From Bradyrhizobium sp. MOS003 (GTDB lineage Bacteria; Pseudomonadota; Alphaproteobacteria; Rhizobiales; Xanthobacteraceae): DNA of 64,000 nucleotides. The position numbers and the translations under genes are program-made. This document shows, one piece after another, positions 44,122 to 52,305 of this stretch; the first letter of the stretch is position 1; the number at the start of each line of letters is the position of its first letter. The notes beneath the pieces were generated by a model, which was given only the letters and a program-made list of their open reading frames with translations, did not search any database and was not told where the DNA came from. Location: assembly GCF_003020125.1 (NCBI RefSeq), contig NZ_PYFW01000004.1:124001-188000 (forward strand). The letters are read 5' to 3'.

Positions 44122-44849
44122 GCGATCACCTGCTCGGCGACGATCTCGCCGGCTTCCGCAGCGCGATCCAGCTCTTCGAACGCCTTGTGGTCGATGGCGA
44201 AAAACGTCACGCGATCACCGGGTTCGGTGAGGAAGGTTGGATTCCGGTGGAGCTGATAGGTTCGCACGGGCGTGCGGCCGAGCAGATGCCAGCCGCTCGG
44301 GGCGGCCAGGCACTGGATCCCGGCCTGAACGCCGCCGACCGAGATCGTGCCGGCGGGCGTCAGCAGCCGCGGCGACTGCCGGCGCGACATGTGCAGGGAT
44401 TTGTCGAGGCCGCTGAGATAGGACCAGCCCGGCGTGAATCCGATCATGGCCACCTTGTAGTCGCCGCCCGCATGCCGGGCGACGATGTCGTCCGGGGTGG
44501 TGTTGAGCGCCTTGGCGACATCCTCGAGGTCGATGCCATGCTCGCCGCCATAGGCGACGGGAATGCGCCAGCGGCGCGCCTTGGTCACCGGCGGCGGCGG
44601 CTGAATCGCGATCGGCAGCAGCTTCTCGCCAAGCGCATCGAAACCGATCTTGCCGGGATCGTAATGCACCAGCAGCGAGCGATAGGTCGGCACAGTCTCG
44701 GTGATGCCATCGATGGGGCTTGCTGCAAGCGCCTTGTCCAGCGCCAGCACGCGCTGGTTGGCATCGTCGTCGATGGTGCGGCTGAACTCGACCGTGACGG
44801 CGCTGTCGCCACTGGGCAGAAGGCGGGGCGGGGGGAGCGTCGCGGCCAT
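44118..44849 (-). CDS. pxpB: 5-oxoprolinase subunit B (allophanate hydrolase subunit 1/KipI family)
   Basis: 243 aa from MAATLPPPRLLPSGDSAVTV. Family sequences: LPSGDSAVTVEFSRTIDDDA, IPVAYGGEHGIDLEDVAKAL (the IPV.YGGE signature) and VAMIGFTPGWSYLSGLDKSL, with LTPAGTISVGGVQAGIQCLA and the end LTEPGDRVTFFAI. First gene of the pxp run, 237 bases from the divergent RraA-like gene, with a candidate operator in the gap. Acts with PxpC and PxpA. Confidence 0.93.
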   Translation of the reverse strand: MAATLPPPRLLPSGDSAVTVEFSRTIDDDANQRVLALDKALAASPIDGITETVPTYRSLLVHYDPGKIGFDALGEKLLPIAIQPPPPVTKARRWRIPVAYGGEHGIDLEDVAKALNTTPDDIVARHAGGDYKVAMIGFTPGWSYLSGLDKSLHMSRRQSPRLLTPAGTISVGGVQAGIQCLAAPSGWHLLGRTPVRTYQLHRNPTFLTEPGDRVTFFAIDHKAFEELDRAAEAGEIVAEQVIA

Positions 44850-44972
44850 GAGCTGTCGAATCGGGCCTTGAGGAAATGCGCGGCGCTCGACCTTGAGTTC
44901 CGCCTCAACCCTGCTTCGCGTAAATGCGCCCGCAAGTCCAATAAATTAATGCAGGGGAAGGCGATAAAGCCT

Positions 44973-44992
44973 TGTTATCGCGTCGCATAACA
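44973..44992. promoter_or_regulatory. Inverted repeat between pxpB and the RraA-like gene
   Basis: TGTTAT (44973-44978) and ATAACA (44987-44992) form a perfect inverted repeat with an 8-base spacer in the divergent gap, spacing that suits a dimeric regulator such as a GntR or LacI member. AAGGC/GCCTT just upstream is a second small inverted repeat. No regulator gene is nearby. Confidence 0.35.
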
Positions 44993-45086
44993 GCCCAGCG
45001 GCCCTGCGTCGATGGCCCTTGACGCAAGGGCTGCGGCTCGCAAGATGCGCGCGTTGTTTCCCGCACCCCGGAGCTCGTTGCCGTCC

Positions 45087-45785
45087 ATGTCGCTGTCCCC
45101 CGAAGCCCGCAAGATCCTCGCCGGCATCACCACCGCCACCATCACCACGGTCCTGCTCAAGAAGGGCCTGCGCAATGTGTGGATGCGGGGCGCGCGGCCG
45201 CTGCGCCCGGGCCTGCCGCGTCTGGTGGGGCCGGCCTTCACGCTGCGCTTCGTGCCGGCGCGCGAGGATCTGGCGACGCCGGAATCCTGGTCGTCGCCGA
45301 TCTCGACCCGCACCGCGATCGAGGCGATGCCGGAGGGCTGCATTGCCGTGGTCGATGCCATGGGCATCACCGATGCCGGCATCTTCGGCGACATCCTCTG
45401 CGCCCGCATGATGAAGCGCGGCGTCACCGCGCTCGTCACCGACGGCGTCGTGCGTGACGTCGAGGGCGTGCTCGGCACCAATCTTCCGGTGTGGTGCGAC
45501 GGCTATGCCGCGCCGCCCTCCGTGGCCGGCCTGACCTTCGTCGGCTGGGGTGAGCCGATCGGCTGCGGCGGGGTCGCCGTTTTTCCGAACGACATCGTGG
45601 TCGCGGACCAGGACGGGTGCGTGCTGATCCCGCAGGCGATGCTCGACCACGTGCTCAACGAGGGCGTCGAGCAGGAACGCATGGAAGCCTGGATCGTCAA
45701 CGAGGTGAACAACGGCGCTGTGCTGCCGGGCCTCTATCCCATGAACGCCGAGACCAAGGCGCGTTACGCCGCCAGCAAGAAGTAA
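45087..45785 (+). CDS. RraA-like / HMG aldolase family protein
   Basis: 232 aa from MSLSPEARKILAGITTATIT. The RraA fold signature is GVTALVTDGVVRDVEGVLGT with the DG.vRD loop, and GCGGVAVFPNDIVVADQDGC follows. In soil bacteria the family usually acts as 4-hydroxy-4-methyl-2-oxoglutarate/oxaloacetate aldolase or decarboxylase rather than RNase E inhibitor. A GTG-like start 25 codons upstream (45012) is open but Arg-rich and unlikely. It is followed after 17 bases by a cupin gene and faces the pxp operon. Confidence 0.88.
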   Translation: MSLSPEARKILAGITTATITTVLLKKGLRNVWMRGARPLRPGLPRLVGPAFTLRFVPAREDLATPESWSSPISTRTAIEAMPEGCIAVVDAMGITDAGIFGDILCARMMKRGVTALVTDGVVRDVEGVLGTNLPVWCDGYAAPPSVAGLTFVGWGEPIGCGGVAVFPNDIVVADQDGCVLIPQAMLDHVLNEGVEQERMEAWIVNEVNNGAVLPGLYPMNAETKARYAASKK

Positions 45786-45802
45786 CGGAAGCGAGGACAC
45801 CC

Positions 45803-46207
45803 ATGGAGATCACTGTTGCAGGCACGCGGCCGACCCGCCGCGCGCCCAAGGAAAACTTCACCGGCACCGTGTGGCAGGACCCCGTGATCATGGCGCCCGC
45901 GCCAGCACGGCTGAACTGCTCGCGCGTCGCGTTCGAGCCGGGCGCACGCACCAATTGGCATCACCATCCGCTCGGGCAGACGCTCTACGTCATCTCCGGC
46001 GTCGGCCGGGTCCAGACCAAGGGCGGCCCGGTCAGGGAAATCCGTCCCGGCGACACCGTCTGGATCCCGCCGGGCGAGCTGCACTGGCACGGCGCATCGC
46101 CGACCAACGGCATGTGCCACATCGCCATGCAGGAGGCGCTCGACGGCGTCTACTCGACCTGGCTCGAGCCGGTGAGCGACGCGGACTACGGGGCGGCGGT
46201 CGGCTAG
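45803..46207 (+). CDS. Single-domain cupin protein
   Basis: 134 aa from MEITVAGTRPTRRAPKENFT. Cupin motif 1 (TNWHHHPLGQTLYVISGVGR) has the three His/Glu-like metal ligands and motif 2 (EIRPGDTVWIPPGELHWHGA) the fourth His. Small metal-dependent enzymes of this type include dioxygenases and carboxymuconolactone/ketoacid isomerases; the substrate is unknown. It follows the RraA-like gene by 17 bases, probably in the same transcript. Confidence 0.9.
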   Translation: MEITVAGTRPTRRAPKENFTGTVWQDPVIMAPAPARLNCSRVAFEPGARTNWHHHPLGQTLYVISGVGRVQTKGGPVREIRPGDTVWIPPGELHWHGASPTNGMCHIAMQEALDGVYSTWLEPVSDADYGAAVG

Positions 46208-46210
46208 CCT

Positions 46211-46341
46211 CGTGGCCCGGGCAAGACGCATCGCCCCAAGGCGATGCGTCGCCGATCCGGGACCCAGAGCATGCGGCCAAAAAAGTACTGGGTCCCGGCT
46301 CTGCGCAGCAACGCTTCGCGTTGCAGCGCGTCCGGGACACG
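46211..46341. repeat. Intergenic palindromic repeat (family B, copy 2)
   Basis: Begins CGTGGCCCGGGC (46211) and ends GCGTCCGGGACACG (46328-46341), containing GGGTCCCGGCTCTGCGCAGC and GATCCGGGACCCAGAGC as inner inverted partners. Its reverse complement matches copy 1 at 30545-30680 over the first 60 or so bases. It separates two convergent genes. Confidence 0.75.
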
Positions 46342-46347
46342 AAAACC

Positions 46348-46704
46348 CTACATCCTCTCCGCCGTCCACGTGCCCGTGCACAGCGCACCGCGCCAGGTGC
46401 CGGAGCCTGAGGTGCCGCTGAGCCGGCCGAAGCCGACGGCACGCTTGATGCCGGTGCTCAAGGTGACGTTGATGCTGCCCGCATCCGCCACGCGGCCCGA
46501 CGCCGACACCGCGGCGTTGCTCGAGGCGATCTGGCCGTTGCTGATGCCGATCGAGACCGTTGCACCGTTGCCGCAAGTCTCGCTCGATGACGAGATCCGG
46601 ACATTCCATGCACCGTCGAAAGTGGAGGTTGCCGCGCCTGCTTGGGTCAGCGGGAAAGCGATGGCGACAATGGTGGCGAAGAGACCCTTGCGAAAGCCGT
46701 TCAT
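46348..46704 (-). CDS. Small secreted protein of unknown function (118 aa)
   Basis: From MNGFRKGLFATIVAIAFPLT; signal peptide ending QAGA-A. Mature part about 98 residues with a DGAWNVRISSSSETCGNGAT start, two or three Cys, Ser/Gly/Ala-rich beta-type sequence (GSINVTLSTGIKRAVGFGRL, then TSGSGTWRGALCTGTWTAER). The W-x-G.L.G..GSG pattern resembles small lipocalin-like or large-exoprotein fragments, but no family is named. Thirteen upstream codons open to 46743 lack a signal sequence. Periplasmic. Confidence 0.75.
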   Translation of the reverse strand: MNGFRKGLFATIVAIAFPLTQAGAATSTFDGAWNVRISSSSETCGNGATVSIGISNGQIASSNAAVSASGRVADAGSINVTLSTGIKRAVGFGRLSGTSGSGTWRGALCTGTWTAERM

Positions 46705-46833
46705 GACACGCCCCTGTGGTTGATCATGCGGGGATCGTGGCACGCGTGCGGAACCGGCGATGTGAGGGCTGTCACGCGGCGACGGGGCTGTGTGAGGTTG
46801 CGCACGTCACGATGATGCCGCGACCAAAAGCGA

Positions 46834-46854
46834 GGGGCCCGGATCACGGGCCCC
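46834..46854 (-). terminator. Terminator hairpin downstream of the DUF2147 gene
   Basis: GGGGCCCG (46834-46841) and CGGGCCCC (46847-46854) form a perfect 8-base stem with a 5-base loop, 30 bases beyond the stop at 46885 on the minus strand. The following minus-strand sequence (TCGCTTTTGG) has only a short T run. Confidence 0.55.
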
Positions 46855-46884
46855 CTTGCCTCGGTCAAGACGACTGGCCCAAAC

Positions 46885-47754
46885 TCAATTCACCCGCGTC
46901 CAGGTCTGGCCGCCGCAGAACATGCCGCCGAAGGCGCAGCCCTGCACGCGCAGGCGATCGGTGCCCTTCATCGCGATCGTCGAATCGTAGGTCGAGCCCG
47001 AATTCGGATCGAGGATGCGACCGGACCATTTCTGGTCCTTGCCGGGCTTCATGTTGATCAGGACCTGCTCGCCGTTCTGATCCGATTTGCTGTCGACCGA
47101 ATAGCCGCAAAGGTTGTTGCCGCATTGCTCGATGCGGACCTTGCCTTCCTTCTCCTCGGTGAGCCAGATGCCGAGCGGCGAAGTGAGATCACGCGTGGCT
47201 GCGGCTGCAGGCGCCGGCGGCGCGACGGCGGCGGCCTGAACGGGGGGAGGAGCCGGCGCGGGCGGCGGAGGCGGAGCCACAGCCGGAGGCGCGGTTGCCA
47301 CGGCCGGCGCCGGCGGAGGCGCGGCGGGTGCTGCCTGCTGCTCGACCGGCGCAGGGGCCGGAGGGGGCGCGGGCGGCGGCAAGACGGCCGTCTCGGCCGG
47401 CGCATTGCTGGCGGTCGCGGCTGGCGGAGGAGCCGGCGGCGGTGCTGCGGCCGCCGGGGCGGGCACCGGTATGGCAGCGGCCGGCGCGGTGGTCGTCGGG
47501 GCGGGGGCCGCAGGCGCAGCCGGCGTTTGCGGCTCGACCGTGGCTTGCTGCGGTGCCTGCTGGCCCGGAATGGTCTCGTTCTTCTTGGCTTTCTTGGCCT
47601 TGCCCTGGCCGGTGTTGTCGTACACGCCGGGGATCTGCACGGTGCCGCGGTCCGGGTCGATGCGGATGGTGCGCCCGCCATATTCGAAGGTGTACTGCGC
47701 CTGCGCAGCGGTGCTCGCCAAAAGGAATGCGGCCGTGGCCAACAGCTTCCTCAT
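46885..47754 (-). CDS. Secreted protein with Pro/Ala linker and DUF2147 domain
   Basis: 289 aa. Start MRKLLATAAFLLASTAAQAQ at ATG 47754, which has GGAG 6 bases upstream; the ATG two codons earlier has none. A short beta segment (YTFEYGGRTIRIDPDRGTVQ) is followed by a very long Pro/Ala linker of about 120 residues. The C-terminal DUF2147 domain then starts SPLGIWLTEEKEGKVRIEQC with the pair CGNNLCGYSVDSKS and the end GGMFCGGQTWTRVN. Periplasmic or outer-membrane associated. Repeat-rich linker probably spans the peptidoglycan. Confidence 0.88.
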   Translation of the reverse strand: MRKLLATAAFLLASTAAQAQYTFEYGGRTIRIDPDRGTVQIPGVYDNTGQGKAKKAKKNETIPGQQAPQQATVEPQTPAAPAAPAPTTTAPAAAIPVPAPAAAAPPPAPPPAATASNAPAETAVLPPPAPPPAPAPVEQQAAPAAPPPAPAVATAPPAVAPPPPPAPAPPPVQAAAVAPPAPAAAATRDLTSPLGIWLTEEKEGKVRIEQCGNNLCGYSVDSKSDQNGEQVLINMKPGKDQKWSGRILDPNSGSTYDSTIAMKGTDRLRVQGCAFGGMFCGGQTWTRVN

Positions 47755-48023
47755 TTCCATCTCCTGAACAGGTGGTCCCCGCACCGACGCTTACGCGCCG
47801 GCTCGATCGCAAAAAGTGATCTAGATCACTGTCGTCCGTATGAGTCGCGGTCCTGCGGTTTCCGGTTCAATAAACCCCGGGGCCGGTCCAAAGTTTGACG
47901 GGGACTAGCGACAGGAAGACGCGGCCTGAAGCGCCGTTCCGGCGTGATCGGAGCCGCATTCCGGCGTCTGAGGTCACCTGCTCTGCCTGGCGCGAACCGG
48001 CGCCGATTTCGCGCGAAAAACGC

Positions 48024-48815
48024 TTAGTCGAACCAGGCGGCGTAGATCTTCCTGTAGCTGCCGTCTTCCATGGAAATGTGCAGCCACTGGTCGACGAAGG
48101 CCTTCAGCGCCATGTCGCGCTGGAGCCAATAGGCCTTCTCGGAGAAGTCGAACGGCTTTTCGGGATGCACCGCGCAGAGTACGCCGGCATGCTGCTTCTG
48201 CTGGTAGCGCGTCTCGGATGCGTCCGTCATCATCAGATCGGCGTTGCCCTTGGCGATCTCGTCGAAGATCACGGTGTTGTCGGAGAAGACCGTGATCTCG
48301 GCTTCCCTGATGTTGGCGCGCGCAAAGCGTTCGTTGGTGCCGCCGGGATTGACGATCACGCGAGTGCCCTTCTTGTCGATGTCCGCGATGTTCTGGTACT
48401 TGCCGACGTCGGCGCAGCGGGCGATCGGCGTCTTGCCCTCGCGCATGATCGGCGTCGTGAAGAAGCCTTTCTTCTGCCGGTCGAGCGTGACCGAGACGCC
48501 GCCCATGGCGATGTCGAACTGGTCGGCCTCGAAATCCGTCATCAGCTTCGGCCAGGCCGTGGGCACGAACTCGACCTTGACCCCGAGCGCCTTGCCGAGG
48601 GCTTCGGCCATGTCGACGTCGAAACCGGTGAATTTTTGTGTCGCCTTGTCCAGATAGGTGAAGGGCTTGTAGTCGCCGGTCATGCCGACCCGCAGGGTGC
48701 CGCGCTTGACGATCTCGTCGAGGCGCGATGGCGCCTGCTGCGCGTGAGCCGAAAAATCTGCCAGCAACGCCACGGCCAAAGCCGCCAGGATTCGAACAGC
48801 CATTCGAACGGTCAT
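48024..48815 (-). CDS. Periplasmic cyclohexadienyl (prephenate/arogenate) dehydratase, PheC-like
   Basis: 263 aa with signal peptide (MAVRILAALAVALLADFSAH). It has the family 3 solute-binding fold, but the sequence follows the Pseudomonas PheC dehydratase closely by recall: MTGDYKPFTYLD, GFDVDMAEALGKALGVKVEF, TAWPKLMTDFEADQFDIAMG, VNPGGTNERFARANIREAEI and DNTVIFDEIAKGNADLMMTD, followed by LCAVHPEKPFDFSEKAYWLQ. PheC converts prephenate and arogenate to phenylpyruvate and phenylalanine in the periplasm. An amino-acid-binding protein is the alternative. No ABC permease is adjacent, which favours the enzyme. Confidence 0.85.
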   Translation of the reverse strand: MTVRMAVRILAALAVALLADFSAHAQQAPSRLDEIVKRGTLRVGMTGDYKPFTYLDKATQKFTGFDVDMAEALGKALGVKVEFVPTAWPKLMTDFEADQFDIAMGGVSVTLDRQKKGFFTTPIMREGKTPIARCADVGKYQNIADIDKKGTRVIVNPGGTNERFARANIREAEITVFSDNTVIFDEIAKGNADLMMTDASETRYQQKQHAGVLCAVHPEKPFDFSEKAYWLQRDMALKAFVDQWLHISMEDGSYRKIYAAWFD

Positions 48816-48916
48816 CTCTTCTCCACCCCTGCGCGAGCTGTCATTGTGCAGCTCTTGAGGGTGGATTTAAACCAGATGCCAGACGCTGGCGAGATGGAAT
48901 TGAAGGGAATTTCGAC

Positions 48917-49426
48917 GTGACGATCTCGATGTACGAGGCCTCTGTCGGCCTCTTCGCCCCGCATTTGCGCAACCTGTCAGGGCTCCTCGACAAGGGCGTG
49001 GCTTATGCGGAGACCCGCAAGTTCAATCCGGCTATCCTGCTCGGTATGCGGCTGGCTCCGAACATGTACGATCTGGCGCAGCAGGTCGGCGAGGCCTGCC
49101 GGCATGCGGTGATCGCCCCGGCTTTGCTGGCAGATCGCGAGCCGGTGGCGCTGCCGGCGCTGGAGCACGACATGGCCGGTCTGCAGGCGCGGATCGCAAC
49201 CTCGATCGAGTTCATCGAGAGCCTGCCGCGCGCGGAGATCGACGCGGCGGCGGAACAAAATGTCTTCTTCAGGCTGAAGAACGGGACCGAGCTGCCCTTC
49301 ACCGGGCGAGCGCTGCTGCTGACCTTCAGTGTCCCGCAGTTCTTCTTTCACGTCACGACCGCCTACGACCTGCTGCGGCACGCAGGCGTCGAGCTCGTGA
49401 AGAAGGATTATCTGGGAAGGAAGTAG
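48917..49426 (+). CDS. DUF1993 family protein
   Basis: 169 aa with GTG start at 48917 (reads MTISMYEASVGLFAPHLRNL) and AAGGGAATT upstream; ATG 48929 is an alternative. The DUF1993 pattern is clear: ASVGLFAPHLRNLSGLLDKG and LLGMRLAPNMYDLAQQVGEA, followed later by FFRLKNGTELPFTGRALLLT and QFFFHVTTAYDLLRHAGVEL. DinB-like four-helix bundle with possible metal-binding His; function uncharacterised. Cytoplasmic. Confidence 0.9.
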   Translation: MTISMYEASVGLFAPHLRNLSGLLDKGVAYAETRKFNPAILLGMRLAPNMYDLAQQVGEACRHAVIAPALLADREPVALPALEHDMAGLQARIATSIEFIESLPRAEIDAAAEQNVFFRLKNGTELPFTGRALLLTFSVPQFFFHVTTAYDLLRHAGVELVKKDYLGRK

Positions 49427-49444
49427 TCGGCGGACCCGGTGTAC

Positions 49445-49467
49445 ACCTCTCCCTCTCGGGGAGAGGT
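49445..49467. terminator. Bidirectional hairpin between convergent genes
   Basis: ACCTCTCCC (49445-49453) pairs with GGGAGAGGT (49459-49467), a 9-base stem with a 5-base loop, between the stops at 49426 (plus) and 49485 (minus). It has no T tract. The CTCTCCC/GGGAGAG stem resembles a widespread proteobacterial intergenic repeat. Confidence 0.5.
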
Positions 49468-49484
49468 CCACTGAGACTGCGGCC

Positions 49485-49994
49485 TCAGGCTTCGCCCTTG
49501 CGCTCGTAATCGGCGAGCGAGCTGCGGCCGGCGATCTCGCTGCGCAGCTCCTCGAAGCGCCTGTTCGCCTCGTCCTCCTGGACGTCGACGAAATGCACCG
49601 CGGCCTCGCTCGTCATGGGGCCGCTGACCACGGGCACGGATTGTTCGCCGATGGTCTCGTGGACGTAATACTGGCCGTCATCGCCGCGATGGACCGCCCA
49701 TTTCAGGCGGATCGCCACCATGGGGCCGGGCCCGACCTTGCTGTAGCCGTCGGCATCGGTGTGCTCGGGCACCAGCGGTTGCTCCTCGACGACCGGATGC
49801 TCGTCGAGAGCCGAATGTTCTTCGAGCGCCGGATACTCGTCCACGACCTGATGCTCGTCGGCGTCAACGTGCTCGCGCTCTCCGGCCACCACGATCTCGG
49901 TTTCGGTCTTGCGAATGACCAGCACGGGCTCGGGGCGCTCCAGGATGCTGGCGATGGTCGCCAGCGCGTGGTCGGTCGGGTCGATCTCTGACAA
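49485..49994 (-). CDS. Acidic, repeat-bearing protein of unknown function (169 aa)
   Basis: TTG start at 49994 (reads MSEIDPTDHALATIASILER) preceded by GGAGGA 7 bases upstream; the overlapping ATG in that site is out of frame. A central acidic tract has imperfect repeats of E(E/D)HPxx: ADEHQVVDEYPALEEHSALD then EHPVVEEQPLVPEHTDADGY. A conserved-looking C-terminal part follows (AIRLKWAVHRGDDGQYYVHE ... MTSEAAVHFVDVQEDEANRR). Cytoplasmic, no membrane segment. Family unknown; the C-terminal part recurs in rhizobial hypothetical proteins by impression only. Confidence 0.65.
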   Translation of the reverse strand: MSEIDPTDHALATIASILERPEPVLVIRKTETEIVVAGEREHVDADEHQVVDEYPALEEHSALDEHPVVEEQPLVPEHTDADGYSKVGPGPMVAIRLKWAVHRGDDGQYYVHETIGEQSVPVVSGPMTSEAAVHFVDVQEDEANRRFEELRSEIAGRSSLADYERKGEA

Positions 49995-50160
49995 GGTCCA
50001 TCCTCCAGCTCGACGCGGCCGGCCAGTCTGTCCCACTGCCGCCGCGGCTGGGCTTATTACGCGCGTTTGATTAAGGCTGAGTTGGGGCTCGATCTGCACC
50101 AAAATGGGACGCATTCTGTCCATCCGAAGGCGGCATATTCTCCGCCCGCCTTCGACCTGG

Positions 50161-51150
50161 TCAGCCGAGCACGTCCTGATTGATGATGTTCTGCCGGATC
50201 GGATCGCCGTCCAGCACACTCAGGATATTGCGCGCCGTCTGCTCGCTCATGCGGCTCACCGCCTCGACGGTGACGCCGGCGACGTGCGGGGCGATGATGA
50301 CGTTGGGCAGCGCGAACAGCGCGTTGCTGACCGGCGGCGGCTCCACCTCGAACACGTCGATGCCGGCGCCAGCGAGCTTGCCGGAGACCAGGGCGTCGTA
50401 CAGCGCGGCTTCCTTCACGATGCCGCCGCGCGCAGTATTGATGAGATAGGATTTCGGCTTCATCCGGCCGATCCTGTCAGCATCGAACAGGCCGATCGTT
50501 TCCGGCGTCTTCGGGCAGTGGACGGTGACGAAATCGGCGTGAGGCAGCGCGGCATCGAGGTCGGCGACGGGCTCGCAGCCGGCGGCCTTGATCTCGGCGG
50601 CCGGCTTGTAGGGATCATAGACCTGCACGGTCATTTCCATCGCCAGGCACCGCTTGGCGGTACGGGTGCCGATGCGGCCGAAGCCGATGATCAGCACGGT
50701 CTTGCCATAGAGATCGAACGGCAGCATGCCGAGCCGGTCGGCCCATTTGCCGTCCTTGACGCAGGCGTGCAACTCCTGCGCGCGCTTGGCGAGCGTCAGC
50801 ATCATGAACAGTGCCTGCTCGGCGACCGAGGGGGAGTTGGCGCTGCCCGCGACCATCAGCGGCACCTTGCGGCGGGAGAGGGCGGGCACGTCGACGGCGT
50901 CGTAGCCGACACCGATGCGGGTGACGACCTTCATGTCCTTGGACGCCTCGAGTTCGGTCTCGCCGAAGGCGGTGGCGCCGAGCGCGACGCCGTGGACCGG
51001 CGCATGGCTCTTCAGCAAGGCCTCAAAGTCTTTCGCCGAGATCAGGTTCGGAAACTCGACGAGCTCGATATCGTCCCGCTGGGTGAGGAGGGCGCGTGCC
51101 CCTTGCGACAAAGTTTGTGTAACGAAAATCTTCTTCTTGTTGGTCGCCAT
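50161..51150 (-). CDS. D-isomer-specific 2-hydroxyacid dehydrogenase
   Basis: 329 aa from MATNKKKIFVTQTLSQGARA. NAD domain GKTVLIIGFGRIGTRTAKRC with the GxGxxG loop; catalytic Arg in LINTARGGIVKEAALYDALV, Glu in GIDVFEVEPPP and His in NVIIAPHVAGVT. Relatives reduce glyoxylate/hydroxypyruvate or oxidise sugar acids. It follows the ABC ATPase by 34 bases in the same direction, so it probably processes the imported sugar-type compound. Confidence 0.92.
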   Translation of the reverse strand: MATNKKKIFVTQTLSQGARALLTQRDDIELVEFPNLISAKDFEALLKSHAPVHGVALGATAFGETELEASKDMKVVTRIGVGYDAVDVPALSRRKVPLMVAGSANSPSVAEQALFMMLTLAKRAQELHACVKDGKWADRLGMLPFDLYGKTVLIIGFGRIGTRTAKRCLAMEMTVQVYDPYKPAAEIKAAGCEPVADLDAALPHADFVTVHCPKTPETIGLFDADRIGRMKPKSYLINTARGGIVKEAALYDALVSGKLAGAGIDVFEVEPPPVSNALFALPNVIIAPHVAGVTVEAVSRMSEQTARNILSVLDGDPIRQNIINQDVLG

Positions 51151-51184
51151 CGTCCCCTGCCTGCGCGAGCTTCTTGGACCGGCG

Positions 51185-52285
51185 TCACAACACGACGCCG
51201 GTCGCCTCGTTTAGCAGGTGCATGTTATTGAGGTCCATCGCCAAACGCATGGGTGCCCCGTCCTTGGCGCCGGCATTGGGATCGACGCGGCCACAGACCG
51301 GCGTGCCATCGAGGCCGAAATAGACCAGCGTCTCCATGCCCATCGGCTCGGTGACGTCGAGCACGGTGTCGAAGGTCTCGATGCCCGGTCCGAGATGCGC
51401 GTGTGCCTCGGTGAGATGCTCGGGCCGGAGGCCGAGCAGCAGCTTGTCGGTGCGCGGCAGCGAATTGTAACGCGCCGCGCGGGCCGGCGGCAGGGCAAAG
51501 GCGATGCGGTCGGTGAGGCGGATCTGAAGCGTGCCGCCGGAATCCTCGAGCCGGCACGGCAGGAAGTTCATCGCGGGCGAGCCGATGAAGCCGGCGACGA
51601 AGCGCGTCGCCGGCCTGTGGTAGAGCTCGTTCGGCGTGCCGATCTGCTCGATGCGCCCCTTGTTCATCACCACGACGCGGTCGGCCAGCGTCATCGCCTC
51701 GACCTGGTCGTGGGTGACGTAGACCGTGGTGGTGCGGACCTTCTGGTGCACCTTCTTGATCTCGATCCGCATCTGCACGCGCAGCTTGGCGTCGAGATTG
51801 GACAGCGGCTCGTCGAACAGAAAGACCTTCGGATTGCGCACGATGGCGCGGCCCATCGCGACGCGCTGGCGCTGGCCGCCGGAGAGCTGTTTCGGCTTGC
51901 GGTCGATCAGATCGGTGATGTCGAGCAGGCGCGCGGCTTCCGTCACCCGCGACTTGATCTCGGCCTTGGGGTAGTGCTTGAGCCGGAGCCCGAACGACAT
52001 GTTCTCGGCGACCGTCATGTGCGGATAAAGCGCGTAGTTCTGGAACACCATCGCGATGTCGCGGTCTTTCGGCGGCACGTCGTTGACGACGTCGCCGCCG
52101 ATCATGATGTCGCCGTCGGTAATGTCCTCGAGGCCTGCGATCATCCGCAGCGTCGTCGACTTGCCGCAGCCGGAGGGACCGACCAACACGATGAACTCGT
52201 GGTCGGCGATATCCAGGTCGATGCCGCGCACGGCTTCGACGTCGTCGTAACGCTTAACCACTTTCCGCAAAGCAACGTCAGCCAT
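51185..52285 (-). CDS. Carbohydrate ABC transporter ATP-binding protein (UgpC/MalK type)
   Basis: 366 aa. Walker A GPSGCGKSTTLRMIAGLEDI, signature KQLSGGQRQRVAMGRAIVRN, Walker B KVFLFDEPLSNLDAKLRVQM and the H-loop VYVTHDQVEAMTLADRVVVM. The C-terminal TOBE-type extension (QIGTPNELYHRPATRFVAGF, GLRPEHLTEAHAHLGPG) is typical of the MalK/UgpC sugar group. Energises the two permeases encoded upstream. 20 bases separate it from permease 2. Confidence 0.94.
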   Translation of the reverse strand: MADVALRKVVKRYDDVEAVRGIDLDIADHEFIVLVGPSGCGKSTTLRMIAGLEDITDGDIMIGGDVVNDVPPKDRDIAMVFQNYALYPHMTVAENMSFGLRLKHYPKAEIKSRVTEAARLLDITDLIDRKPKQLSGGQRQRVAMGRAIVRNPKVFLFDEPLSNLDAKLRVQMRIEIKKVHQKVRTTTVYVTHDQVEAMTLADRVVVMNKGRIEQIGTPNELYHRPATRFVAGFIGSPAMNFLPCRLEDSGGTLQIRLTDRIAFALPPARAARYNSLPRTDKLLLGLRPEHLTEAHAHLGPGIETFDTVLDVTEPMGMETLVYFGLDGTPVCGRVDPNAGAKDGAPMRLAMDLNNMHLLNEATGVVL

Positions 52286-52305
52286 CGAACTTCAACTCCT
52301 GGTCA

